From the NCBI GenBank assembly GCA_934512105.1, contig CAKSWQ010000002.1, positions 9,478-73,477 of the forward strand: DNA of 64,000 bases, read 5' to 3'. The first letter of the stretch is position 1. The number at the start of each line of letters is the position of its first letter. This stretch comes from an uncultured Faecalibacterium sp. Lineage in GTDB: Bacteria > Bacillota > Clostridia > Oscillospirales > Ruminococcaceae. Shown piece after piece: positions 49,177-56,700 of this stretch. The notes under the pieces were generated by a model. It saw only the letters and a list, made by a program, of their open reading frames with translations, ran no database searches and was not told the DNA's origin. Both the position numbers and the translations under genes were made by a program.

Positions 49177-49707
49177 TTATTTCCGGCAGTCGTGCAGGCT
49201 GGCGGCGGGCAGGGCACTGCCCAGCAGGCTCCATGCGGCATCCATGCTCTCGTTCAGCAGATAGGCCTGATTCTTCTGGACATAGATGTACACCGCCTCT
49301 TTGGTGCGGTAGGCGCGGTACACGGTGTTCCAAGTGTAGCGGTTGGTGGGCTCTGCCTTGTTCTGCTCACCGGCCATCCAGACCGAAAGCCCGGCGTTAT
49401 CCAACTCCAGCCGGTAGAAGGGGCGGGGCAGACCCAGCTTTTTGATCTGCTTGGAGAGGTTCGAAAAAAAGGTGCCGAAGTATACGGCGGGCAGGCCGAG
49501 GGCTACAATGGCCAGCACAGCGGTCAGCAGCCCGGCACCCTCCCGCTTGCCGATCTGGCTCAGGCAGACCACGGCGCACACCAGCAGGATGGCGGTGAAC
49601 ACCGCCGGACGCTGCCAGCCCTTGTTGTGGCGCAGCAGGTCAAAAGATGCAAAATCGTGAAAGCTTTTTTCGTCCATCTGGACGGAAACGCAAACATTCT
49701 GGGTCAT
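49177..49707 (-). CDS. YcxB-like membrane protein
   Basis: A 176-residue protein with a cytoplasmic N-terminus, two adjacent membrane helices (about 40-60 and 65-88) and a C-terminal cytoplasmic domain. That domain, with YRLELDNAGLSVWM, RYTWNTVYRAYRTKEAVYIYVQKNQAYLLN, fits the YcxB-like family, whose function is unknown. The ATG at 49707 has GGAGGG before it. Its promoter lies back-to-back with that of the histidine kinase gene. Confidence 0.75.
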   Translation of the reverse strand: MTQNVCVSVQMDEKSFHDFASFDLLRHNKGWQRPAVFTAILLVCAVVCLSQIGKREGAGLLTAVLAIVALGLPAVYFGTFFSNLSKQIKKLGLPRPFYRLELDNAGLSVWMAGEQNKAEPTNRYTWNTVYRAYRTKEAVYIYVQKNQAYLLNESMDAAWSLLGSALPAASLHDCRK

Positions 49708-49729
49708 AAAGTTACCCTCCTTTTTGGGC

Positions 49730-49758
49730 ATAGTACCACATTCTCCGACAAGAAGCAA
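49730..49758 (-). promoter_or_regulatory. Promoter of the YcxB-like gene
   Basis: Minus strand: TTGCTT (complement 49753-49758), 17 bases, TACTAT (complement 49730-49735). Confidence 0.6.
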
Positions 49759-49789
49759 GCAAAAGATGCCCCGGCGGCGGTGCATCTGC

Positions 49790-49819
49790 TTGCAAACCGC
49801 CTGCAAAGCGTGGTAAAAT
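49790..49819 (+). promoter_or_regulatory. Promoter of the histidine kinase-regulator-binding protein operon
   Basis: TTGCAA (49790-49795), 18 bases, TAAAAT (49814-49819) preceded by TGG (extended -10). Confidence 0.6.
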
Positions 49820-49855
49820 AAGATATTATTCAGGGGAAAAAGGGGGGAGCTTTGC

Positions 49856-51385
49856 ATGGAAAAGCGCAACTGGAAGCGCAGTGTTACGCTCAAGCAGCGT
49901 ATGGTACTGTGTCTGGCGGCTTTTTTTGCTGCCTTTGCATTGCAGCTTGCCCTGAACGGCTATCAGGCACGGGCGGTGCAGCAGGTGCAGGATGACCAGA
50001 TGGGCAACTTTAACGCCATCAGCCGCTTTCAGGGCGGCGTGGAAAGCTCCATCAGCATTCTGGAAGCGTACCGCTGGGAAAACGGTGAGGCCGAGGAAAT
50101 GCTGGAAAAGCTCCGGGCAGCCTGCTCCACCAGCAACGCATGGCTGTGGCGCATCAAATCGAATATGGATGGCTTGCAGAACGTCAGCGATGAGCAGTGG
50201 GTGCTTTACGGCGCGGTGGAGACCACCTACGGCAGCTACAACGCTCTGCTGGAGGAGCTGGAGGGCTACCTTTCCAGCGGACAGGATGCAAAAGCGTCCC
50301 AGCTGTACTATAACAAGGTCTCGGTCTGCGGCGGGTATCTGAGCCAGTACACCATGCAGCTGCTGAAAGCCTCGATCTTGGACGCCCAGACTACTTATAC
50401 CGAGATCTCGGAGCTGGGCGAACGGATCGCCCTGATGCAGATCGTGGTGGTGGCGTTGTGCGTGGCGCTGGGCTGTGCCTCCGGTCTGATGGTCATGCGG
50501 CTGCTGACCCCGGTGTCTCAGATGATCGTGGCCTCCCGTGCTATCAGCCGCAGCCAGTTCGACACCCCGGACATCCCGCTGCCCAAGCAGCCGGAGATCG
50601 GCCAGCTGGCAGAGTCCTTCAACCGCATGAAGCACTCCATGGCGCAGCAGGTGAACACCTTACAGGAGAAAAACGAGATCGAGCGGGAGCTGCACCGCCA
50701 AAAGACTGAGGCACTGGAACTGCAGAACCGCATGGAGCGCAGCCGATTACAGCAGCTGCGCAGCCAGATCGACCCGCATTTTCTGTTCAATACCCTTAAC
50801 GTCATCCAGCAGATGGCGGGCACAGAGTCTGCCTACCGCACGCAGGCGCTCATCATGGCGCTTTCCCATCTGCTGCGTTACAGCCTGATGAGCAACGATG
50901 AGCAGGTGCCCCTCTCCCGGGAGGTGCGCGTTGTGGACGAGTACTACTCCATCTACCATGTGCGCTTTGGCGACCGGGTGCAGATGCAGTGGGCATTCTC
51001 AGACTCGCTGGACCTGACCGAGACCATGGTGCCGTCCTTTATTTTGCAGCCTATCGTGGAAAACGCCTTTAAGCACGGCATCTGCCCCAAGGAAGAGGGC
51101 GGCGTGGTGCGCATCCGTATGGTGCCCCTGCGGGAAAAAGGCCTGCTGTGCATCCGGGTGCTGGACAATGGCGTGGGCATTGAGCCGGAGCAGCTGCAGC
51201 AGCTGCGCACGGCACTGGAACAGCCCGCACCCCGCTGGGAGCATATCGGCATTTATAACGTGGCTGCCCGTCTGCGGCTGCTGGATACCCGCTGCCGGGT
51301 GGTGGTGCGCTCCCGGCCGGGGCGGGGAACTGCGGTGATTCTGTATCTGCCGCTGGTGGAGAATGAGGAGGAATTTGAGGAATGA
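49856..51385 (+). CDS. Sensor histidine kinase, YesM/LytS-like
   Basis: A 509-residue membrane sensor. Two helices (about 17-37 and 183-203) flank an extracytoplasmic helical domain of about 145 residues. A HAMP segment (204-258), coiled coil and His_kinase domain with phospho-acceptor in QIDPHFLFNTLNVIQQMA (about 303-320) follow. The ATPase domain has VENAFKHGI, DNGVGI and RPGRGTAV. It overlaps the response regulator gene by 4 bases. The neighbouring binding protein and TRAP genes suggest that it senses a sugar acid, perhaps through that binding protein (inference). Confidence 0.92.
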   Translation: MEKRNWKRSVTLKQRMVLCLAAFFAAFALQLALNGYQARAVQQVQDDQMGNFNAISRFQGGVESSISILEAYRWENGEAEEMLEKLRAACSTSNAWLWRIKSNMDGLQNVSDEQWVLYGAVETTYGSYNALLEELEGYLSSGQDAKASQLYYNKVSVCGGYLSQYTMQLLKASILDAQTTYTEISELGERIALMQIVVVALCVALGCASGLMVMRLLTPVSQMIVASRAISRSQFDTPDIPLPKQPEIGQLAESFNRMKHSMAQQVNTLQEKNEIERELHRQKTEALELQNRMERSRLQQLRSQIDPHFLFNTLNVIQQMAGTESAYRTQALIMALSHLLRYSLMSNDEQVPLSREVRVVDEYYSIYHVRFGDRVQMQWAFSDSLDLTETMVPSFILQPIVENAFKHGICPKEEGGVVRIRMVPLREKGLLCIRVLDNGVGIEPEQLQQLRTALEQPAPRWEHIGIYNVAARLRLLDTRCRVVVRSRPGRGTAVILYLPLVENEEEFEE

Positions 51386-52197
51386 TTCGTCTATTGATCG
51401 CGGATGACGAGAGGATGGAGCGGGAGGCGCTGGCGGATATCGTCATGCGCCGGTTTGAGCATGAAGTGACGGTGGAGATGGCGGAAAACGGACGCAAAGC
51501 CGCCGATACCGCCGTGCTCTGGGAAGCAGACCTGATTTTGATGGACATCGAGATGCCGGGCATGAACGGTTTGGATGCCGCCCGCGCGGTGCTGGAACAG
51601 CGCCCGGAGTGCAAGGTGATCTTTATCACGGCGTACAGCCTGTTCCAGTACGCCCACGAAGCGGTGCATCTGGGAGCCTGCGACTATCTGCTGAAGCCGG
51701 TGGACCCGGACGAGACCGAGGCCGCCATCCGCCGCGCCATCCGGCAGATCGAAGCCGGACGCCGTCTGGCCGAGCTGGCTGCGGAAGCCCCGGAGCCGGA
51801 AACCGCCCCGGAGCAGGAGGCCGACCCCGCCGGGGAAGGGGAGAGCGACCGCAACGCACTGGTGATGGATCATGTGCGCAAGTATATGGAAGATAACTAT
51901 ATGTCCGACCTCTCGCTGGACAGCGTGAGCGAGATTTTGCACATCAGCCCGGCGTACCTTTCGGCACAGTTCAAAAAATACCAGAAGATGAACTTTCTGG
52001 ACTGCCTGACCGAGCTGCGCATCAACGCCGCCAAGGAACTGTTGACCGACCCCTTCCGCTCCGCAGCGGAGGTGGCCTCCATGGTGGGCTACGAGGACGC
52101 CAGCTACTTTGCCCGTGCCTTTAAAAAGCGCACCGGCATGACCCCCACCCAGTACCGGAAGGAAGCGGCAAAGGCGGCCCGGGAGGCACGGCTGTGA
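51382..52197 (+). CDS. Response regulator with AraC-type DNA-binding domain (YesN-like)
   Basis: A 271-residue regulator. Receiver domain at 1-120 with acidic pocket DDE (8-10), phosphorylated Asp55 in LILMDIEMPG and the Lys in LLKPVDP. A Glu/Pro/Ala-rich linker (130-155) precedes an AraC helix-turn-helix pair at 165-262 (DLSLDSVSEILHISPAYLSAQFKKY and EVASMVGYEDASYFARAFKKRTGMTPTQYR). It overlaps both neighbours by 4 bases. Likely target: the TRAP genes downstream, where direct repeats lie in the promoter. Confidence 0.93.
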   Translation: MIRLLIADDERMEREALADIVMRRFEHEVTVEMAENGRKAADTAVLWEADLILMDIEMPGMNGLDAARAVLEQRPECKVIFITAYSLFQYAHEAVHLGACDYLLKPVDPDETEAAIRRAIRQIEAGRRLAELAAEAPEPETAPEQEADPAGEGESDRNALVMDHVRKYMEDNYMSDLSLDSVSEILHISPAYLSAQFKKYQKMNFLDCLTELRINAAKELLTDPFRSAAEVASMVGYEDASYFARAFKKRTGMTPTQYRKEAAKAAREARL

Positions 52198-53198
52198 CCC
52201 GCCGTCAGCTGCTGCATCTGCTTACGGCGGCCCCGGCACTGGCAGTCACAGGCTGTACGGCGCAGTCTGCTTCTTCGCAGCAGGAAAAGCCGCTCATTCT
52301 GCGCTATGCGGAGAATCAGCCGGAGGACTACCCCACCAGCAAGGCGGCAAAAGTCTTTGCAGAGTTGGTGGCGCAGCGCACGGGCGGCCGGGTGAAGGTG
52401 CTGGTTTACAGCGGGGCAGAGCTGGGCGCAGAGCAAAGCGTCATCCAGCAGATGCAGTTCGGCGGGGTGGATTTTTCCCGCGTGTCCCTGAGCCAGCTGG
52501 CAGAGTACGAGCCGGAACTCAGTGTATTGCAGCTGCCCTACCTGTACAGCGATGCCCAGCAGATGTGGCGGGTGCTGGACGGCGGCATCGGGGATGAGTT
52601 TCTTGCCATGCTGGACGGGATGGACCTAGTGGGGCTTTCGTGGTTCGACGCCGGTGTGCGCAGTTTTTACACCCGGGAAAAGGTGACCGGGCTGGATGAC
52701 TTGCAGGGACTGACCATCCGAGTGCAGGAATCGGATATGATGAGCGCCATGATCACCGCGCTGGGGGCAAAACCGGTGCAGGTGGTGTACAGCAAGGTAT
52801 ATGCCGCCCTGCATAATGCCGAGATCGACGGGGCAGAGAACAACTGGCCCAGCTACGAGGTGATGGGACACTACGAAGTAGCGCCCTTTTTCCTGAAGGA
52901 CGAGCACACCCGCGTGCCGGAGGTACAGCTGGCCAGCCCGGCGGTGATGGAAAAGCTTGCCGCGCTGGACGAAAGCTTCCCGGAGGTGATCCGCGCCTGC
53001 GCCCGGGAGAGCGCACAGACAGAGCGGGAGCTCTGGGCGCGGCGGGAGGCGGACGCAGAGCAGAATATGCGCAAGCTGGGCATCTGCGTCACCGAGCTGG
53101 ACGAGGCCGAGAAAGCCCGCTTCCGCGCAGCGGTACAGCCCATGTACGATGAATTCTCAGCCCAGCAGGAGCTGATCGACCGGATACAGAAAAGCTGA
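52194..53198 (+). CDS. DctP-family solute-binding lipoprotein linked to the two-component system
   Basis: A 334-residue extracytoplasmic binding protein of the TRAP type. The signal begins MTRRQLLHLL and ends with lipobox VTGC (Cys20). The mature part has DctP features (PEDYPTSKAAKVFAELVAQRTGGRVKVLVYSGAELG, LQGLTIRVQESDMMSAMITALGAKPV, EIDGAENNWPSYEV), including the Arg expected to bind a carboxylate. It starts with GTG, overlapping the response regulator by 4 bases. It is translated with the kinase and regulator rather than with permease genes, so it may present ligand to the sensor. It differs strongly from the second DctP at 53483. Confidence 0.85.
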   Translation: MTRRQLLHLLTAAPALAVTGCTAQSASSQQEKPLILRYAENQPEDYPTSKAAKVFAELVAQRTGGRVKVLVYSGAELGAEQSVIQQMQFGGVDFSRVSLSQLAEYEPELSVLQLPYLYSDAQQMWRVLDGGIGDEFLAMLDGMDLVGLSWFDAGVRSFYTREKVTGLDDLQGLTIRVQESDMMSAMITALGAKPVQVVYSKVYAALHNAEIDGAENNWPSYEVMGHYEVAPFFLKDEHTRVPEVQLASPAVMEKLAALDESFPEVIRACARESAQTERELWARREADAEQNMRKLGICVTELDEAEKARFRAAVQPMYDEFSAQQELIDRIQKS

Positions 53199-53199
53199 A

Positions 53200-53250
53200 G
53201 AAAACACCCCGAGAAGTGCCCGGACGGACATTTTTCGGGGTGTTATTTTT
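53200..53250 (+). terminator. Terminator after the signalling operon
   Basis: AACACCCCGA pairs with TCGGGGTGTT, followed by ATTTTT. Confidence 0.85.
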
Positions 53251-53288
53251 ACCATAAATACAGAAATGTATCCAACTGGTCAGCAGTG

Positions 53289-53405
53289 TTGCACAAACAG
53301 AATGGAAAACGGTTGTGCAATATGGCAAAAACAATCTTGACATTCTTTCGAAAAACAGGACATTTTTTGAAAGCTCTTGTTTCATTTCGAAAAATTTGCT
53401 AAAGT
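53289..53405 (+). promoter_or_regulatory. Promoter region of the TRAP operon with inverted and direct repeats
   Basis: TTGTTT (53377-53382), 17 bases, TAAAGT (53400-53405) preceded by TGC. Upstream: the perfect inverted repeat TTGCACAA-N16-TTGTGCAA (53289-53320) and two copies of TTTCGAAAAA (53346-53355 and 53385-53394), 39 bases apart, each with CTTG 5-6 bases before it. The second copy lies in the promoter spacer. Confidence 0.6.
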
Positions 53406-53482
53406 GTGTACAGTCAATGAACGAAAGCTCCGGCACCTGTGCGCCCGGAGAAGTTCACAATTATTTAAGGAGGACGATTCCT

Positions 53483-54571
53483 ATGAAAATGATCTCTCGT
53501 CGCAGCTTTATGGCTGTTGCCGGTGCAGCTACCGCTGCTGTTGCTCTGACCGCCTGCGGCGGTTCCAAGAGCGGTTCCACCTCTACCGCTGCTTCCACCT
53601 CTACTGCAGCTTCCGCTGCTGCCGGTGATGCAGCTGCTGCTGCCAGCGATCCCAAGGTGACTCTGGTCTACGCCGAGGTCAACCCGCTGGATACCATCGT
53701 TGGTCAGACCGGTTCTCACTTCAAGGAGAAGGTCGAGGAGCTGAGCGGCGGTTCTGTGGTCGTTGACGTGCAGGCTTCCGGTGTTCTGGGCTCTGAGAAC
53801 GACGTTCTGGATGCTATTCTGGGCGGCTCTACCTCCATCGATATCAGCCGTATCTCTGCTTTCGCTCTGACCAGCTACGGCTGCAATAAGTCCAAGCTGC
53901 TGTCCATCCCCTTCACCTTCAACAACCGCGCTCACTTCTGGAACTTTGCCAACAGCGATCTGGCTCCTGAGTTCCTGAACGAGCCCCAGGAGCTGGGTCT
54001 GCCCGTTCGCGGCCTGTTCTACGGCGAGGAGGGCTTCCGTCACTTCTTCACCGTCAAGCCCGTTGCAACCATCGCTGACCTGAAGGGCATGAAGCTGCGT
54101 GTGTCCAACGACCCCGTTATGAACGGCATGGTCGAGGGTCTGGGCGCTAACCCCACCGTCGTTGCTTTCGGCGAGCTGTACAGCGCACTGCAGACCGGCG
54201 TTGTGGATGGCGCTGAGCAGCCCATCGCAAACTACAAGTCCAACGCTTTCCCCGAGGTTGCTAACAACCTGATCCTGGACGGCCACACTCTGGGCGCTGT
54301 TCAGGCTGTTATCACCGACAACGCATGGGGCAAGCTGACCGCTAACCAGCAGGCTGCTGTCATGGCTGCTGCTGCCGACACCCAGAAGTTCAACGCTGAT
54401 CTGTCCGAGACCGCTGAGAACAAGGTTCTGGAAGAGCTGCGTTCCTCCGGCTGCAACGTTGTGGATGTGGACGACAAGACTCCCTGGCAGGAAGCTTGCG
54501 CTAAGGTCATCAAGGACAACACCTCTGATCAGGCCGAGCTGTACCAGAAGCTGCTGGACATGAAGGCATAA
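53483..54571 (+). CDS. dctP: TRAP transporter solute-binding lipoprotein DctP
   Basis: A 362-residue binding protein. The signal has Tat-like SRRSFMA, a hydrophobic stretch and lipobox LTAC (Cys24), then a Ser/Thr/Ala linker to about residue 55. The mature domain shows DctP features (LDTIVGQTGSHFKEKVEELSGGSVVVDVQASGVLGSENDVLDAILGG, LKGMKLRVSNDPVMNGMVEGLGANPTVVAFGELYSALQTGVVDGAEQP), with the ligand-carboxylate Arg in KLRVS. The ATG at 53483 has AGGAGG 9 bases before it. Codon use is highly biased. It captures the acid substrate for DctQM, likely a hexuronate given uxuAB nearby (inference). Confidence 0.94.
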   Translation: MKMISRRSFMAVAGAATAAVALTACGGSKSGSTSTAASTSTAASAAAGDAAAAASDPKVTLVYAEVNPLDTIVGQTGSHFKEKVEELSGGSVVVDVQASGVLGSENDVLDAILGGSTSIDISRISAFALTSYGCNKSKLLSIPFTFNNRAHFWNFANSDLAPEFLNEPQELGLPVRGLFYGEEGFRHFFTVKPVATIADLKGMKLRVSNDPVMNGMVEGLGANPTVVAFGELYSALQTGVVDGAEQPIANYKSNAFPEVANNLILDGHTLGAVQAVITDNAWGKLTANQQAAVMAAAADTQKFNADLSETAENKVLEELRSSGCNVVDVDDKTPWQEACAKVIKDNTSDQAELYQKLLDMKA

Positions 54572-54603
54572 GCTGGCTTTCCATCCGATCTAAGTAGTAC
54601 ATT

Positions 54604-54653
54604 GCCCGGCGGAGGCCCACGGGAATACGCCCGCAGGCTTCGCCGGGCTTTTA
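54604..54653 (+). terminator. Intercistronic hairpin between dctP and dctQ
   Basis: GCCCGGCG (54604-54611) and CGCCGGGC (54641-54648) followed by TTTTATA. Because dctQ and dctM follow at once without a new promoter, it is better read as a partial terminator or mRNA stabiliser raising dctP over the permeases. Confidence 0.65.
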
Positions 54654-54668
54654 TATGGAGGAATTTCT

Positions 54669-55190
54669 ATGCCGAAAATCTTTACCACTCTGGATAAGAT
54701 CAGACCGGCGTACGACATTACCTACAAGGTGGTTCTGTTCATCTGCAAGATCCTGCTGATCGCAGATATCCTCATTACCACGATGTCGGTCATTGGCCGT
54801 TACGTCCCCTTTATCCCGGACCCCTCTTGGTCTGAGGAGGTCGTTCTGACCTGCATGAGCTACATGGCTGTGTTGAGCGCTGCGCTGGCCATCCGCCGCG
54901 GCGCACACATCCGCATGACTGCCTTTGACATGTACCTGCCCAAGAAAGTGGTCAAGGCGCTGGACATCCTGTCCGACGTGGCTGTGATGATCCTTGGTGT
55001 GGTCATGATGGTGATCGGCTGGAACTACGCCACTACGCTGGGCGGCCGTGGTTTCTACGTTTCCATGCCTTGGCTGAGCCGCTTCTGGATGTACTTCCCG
55101 GTGCCGCTGGCCGGTGTTGCCATGATCATCTTCGAGCTTGAGTCTCTGTACAACCACGTCAAGAGTTTTTTTGTAAAGGAGGAAATGTAA
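54669..55190 (+). CDS. dctQ: TRAP transporter small permease DctQ
   Basis: A 173-residue four-helix membrane subunit. Helices at about 18-40, 54-73, 95-118 and 135-156. The family-typical WSEEVVLTCMSYMAVLSAALAIRRGAHIRM lies in the middle. GGAGG-like site before the ATG. It is followed by dctM after one base, and the two form the membrane part of the secondary, ion-driven transporter. Confidence 0.92.
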   Translation: MPKIFTTLDKIRPAYDITYKVVLFICKILLIADILITTMSVIGRYVPFIPDPSWSEEVVLTCMSYMAVLSAALAIRRGAHIRMTAFDMYLPKKVVKALDILSDVAVMILGVVMMVIGWNYATTLGGRGFYVSMPWLSRFWMYFPVPLAGVAMIIFELESLYNHVKSFFVKEEM

Positions 55191-55191
55191 T

Positions 55192-56532
55192 ATGACAGTT
55201 CAGACACTGGCGATCATTGTCCTTCTTGTCAGCTTCTTTGTTATGATCTTCCTGCGCTTCCCCATTGCATACGCCGTTGGTCTTTCCAGCGTGCTGTGCC
55301 TGATGGTGCAGGGTCAGGCACTGACCGATGTCTGCCGCCTGATGGTCAAGGGCATCTCTTCCTTCAGCCTGATGGCTGTGCCGTTCTTCATTACCATGGG
55401 CGTGCTCATGGGCTCCGGCGGCATTTCTGAAAAGCTGATCGCACTAGCCGACGCCTGCGTGGGCTGGATGCGCGGCGGCATGGCCATGGTCAACATCGTG
55501 GCTTCCTACTTCTTCGGCGGCATTTCCGGTTCCGCTTCCGCCGATACCGCCTCCATCGGCTCTATCATGATCCCCATGATGGTGGATCAGGGCTACGGTG
55601 CAGACTTCTCCACCGCTGTTACCATCACCTCCTCCTGCGAGGGCCTGCTGGTTCCTCCCAGCCATAACATGGTCATCTACGCTACCACCGCCGGTGGTAT
55701 CTCCGTGGGCAGCCTGTTCCTGGCCGGCTACCTGCCCGGCGCTCTGCTGGCCATCGTGCTGATGATCGGCTCCTACATCATCTCGGTCAAGCGCAACTAC
55801 CCCAAGGGTGATCCGTTCAGCATCAAGCGCTTTGTCAAGCAGCTGGGCACCTCCATCTGGGCACTGGCCGCTGTTATCATCGTGGTGTTCGGCGTTGTCG
55901 GCGGCGTGTTCACCGCTACCGAGTCCGCTGCTATCGCCGTTATCTACTCCCTGTTCGTCTCTGTGTTCATCTACAAGGGTCTGGACTGGAAGGGCGTGTG
56001 GCATGCTCTGGACGAGTGCGTCAACACCCTGTCCATCGTGCTGATCCTGATCGCTACCTCTGCAGTGTTCGGCAACTGCCTGACCATGCTGCATGTGCCT
56101 GATCTGGCAGCAACCGCCATCACCGACCTTACCGATAACCCCTACATCATTGCACTGCTCATCGACCTGATCCTGCTGGTGCTGGGCATGATCATGGATA
56201 TGGCTCCCATCATCCTGATCGCTACCCCCATCCTGCTGCCCATCGCCACCTCCATCGGCATCGATCCCATCCAGTTCGGTATCATCGTGGTTCTGAACTG
56301 CGGCATCGGCCTGCTGACTCCTCCTGTCGGCGCAGTTCTGTTCATCGGCTCTGCCGTTGCAAAGCGCCCCATGGAGAAGGTGGTCAAGGCGACCCTGCCG
56401 TTCTACCTGTGCATGTTCATTGCACTGCTGCTGCTGACCTACGTCCCCGACATCAGCCTTGCGATCCCCAAGCTGCTGGGCGGCTATGTAAGCCCCATCG
56501 CAAACCCGCTGGGTCCTGTGTTCATCCACTAA
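55192..56532 (+). CDS. dctM: TRAP transporter large permease DctM
   Basis: A 446-residue ion-coupled permease with about 11-12 helices. Family motifs include MAVPFFITMGVLMGSGGISEKLI, YFFGGISGSASADTASIGSIMIPMM (about 105-129), a duplicated re-entrant loop region GVFTATESAAIAVIYSLF, and GLLTPPVGAVLF near the end. AAGGAGG before the ATG. It completes dctPQM. Substrate specificity is set by DctP. Confidence 0.95.
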   Translation: MTVQTLAIIVLLVSFFVMIFLRFPIAYAVGLSSVLCLMVQGQALTDVCRLMVKGISSFSLMAVPFFITMGVLMGSGGISEKLIALADACVGWMRGGMAMVNIVASYFFGGISGSASADTASIGSIMIPMMVDQGYGADFSTAVTITSSCEGLLVPPSHNMVIYATTAGGISVGSLFLAGYLPGALLAIVLMIGSYIISVKRNYPKGDPFSIKRFVKQLGTSIWALAAVIIVVFGVVGGVFTATESAAIAVIYSLFVSVFIYKGLDWKGVWHALDECVNTLSIVLILIATSAVFGNCLTMLHVPDLAATAITDLTDNPYIIALLIDLILLVLGMIMDMAPIILIATPILLPIATSIGIDPIQFGIIVVLNCGIGLLTPPVGAVLFIGSAVAKRPMEKVVKATLPFYLCMFIALLLLTYVPDISLAIPKLLGGYVSPIANPLGPVFIH

Positions 56533-56562
56533 GCGCAGCATAAGGCAAAACCCTTGCATCTA

Positions 56563-56611
56563 TAAGACCGGAGCCTGTCAGCCCTTTGGGCTGCGGGCTC
56601 CGGTCTTTTTT
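56563..56611 (+). terminator. Terminator of the TRAP operon
   Basis: AAGACCGGAGCC pairs with GGCTCCGGTCTT; an inner CAGCCC/GGGCTG hairpin fills the loop; a T6 run follows. Confidence 0.92.
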
Positions 56612-56636
56612 GCGTGTGCACCAAAATGCGGACAGC

Positions 56637-56665
56637 TTGCACGGCGGGGAACACTATGATACAAT
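56637..56665 (+). promoter_or_regulatory. Promoter of the PASTA pseudokinase gene
   Basis: TTGCAC (56637-56642), 17 bases, TACAAT (56660-56665), 35 bases before the ATG. Confidence 0.72.
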
Positions 56666-56700
56666 AAAGTGTATAGAAGCTGGGAAGGGGAGAGAACACT

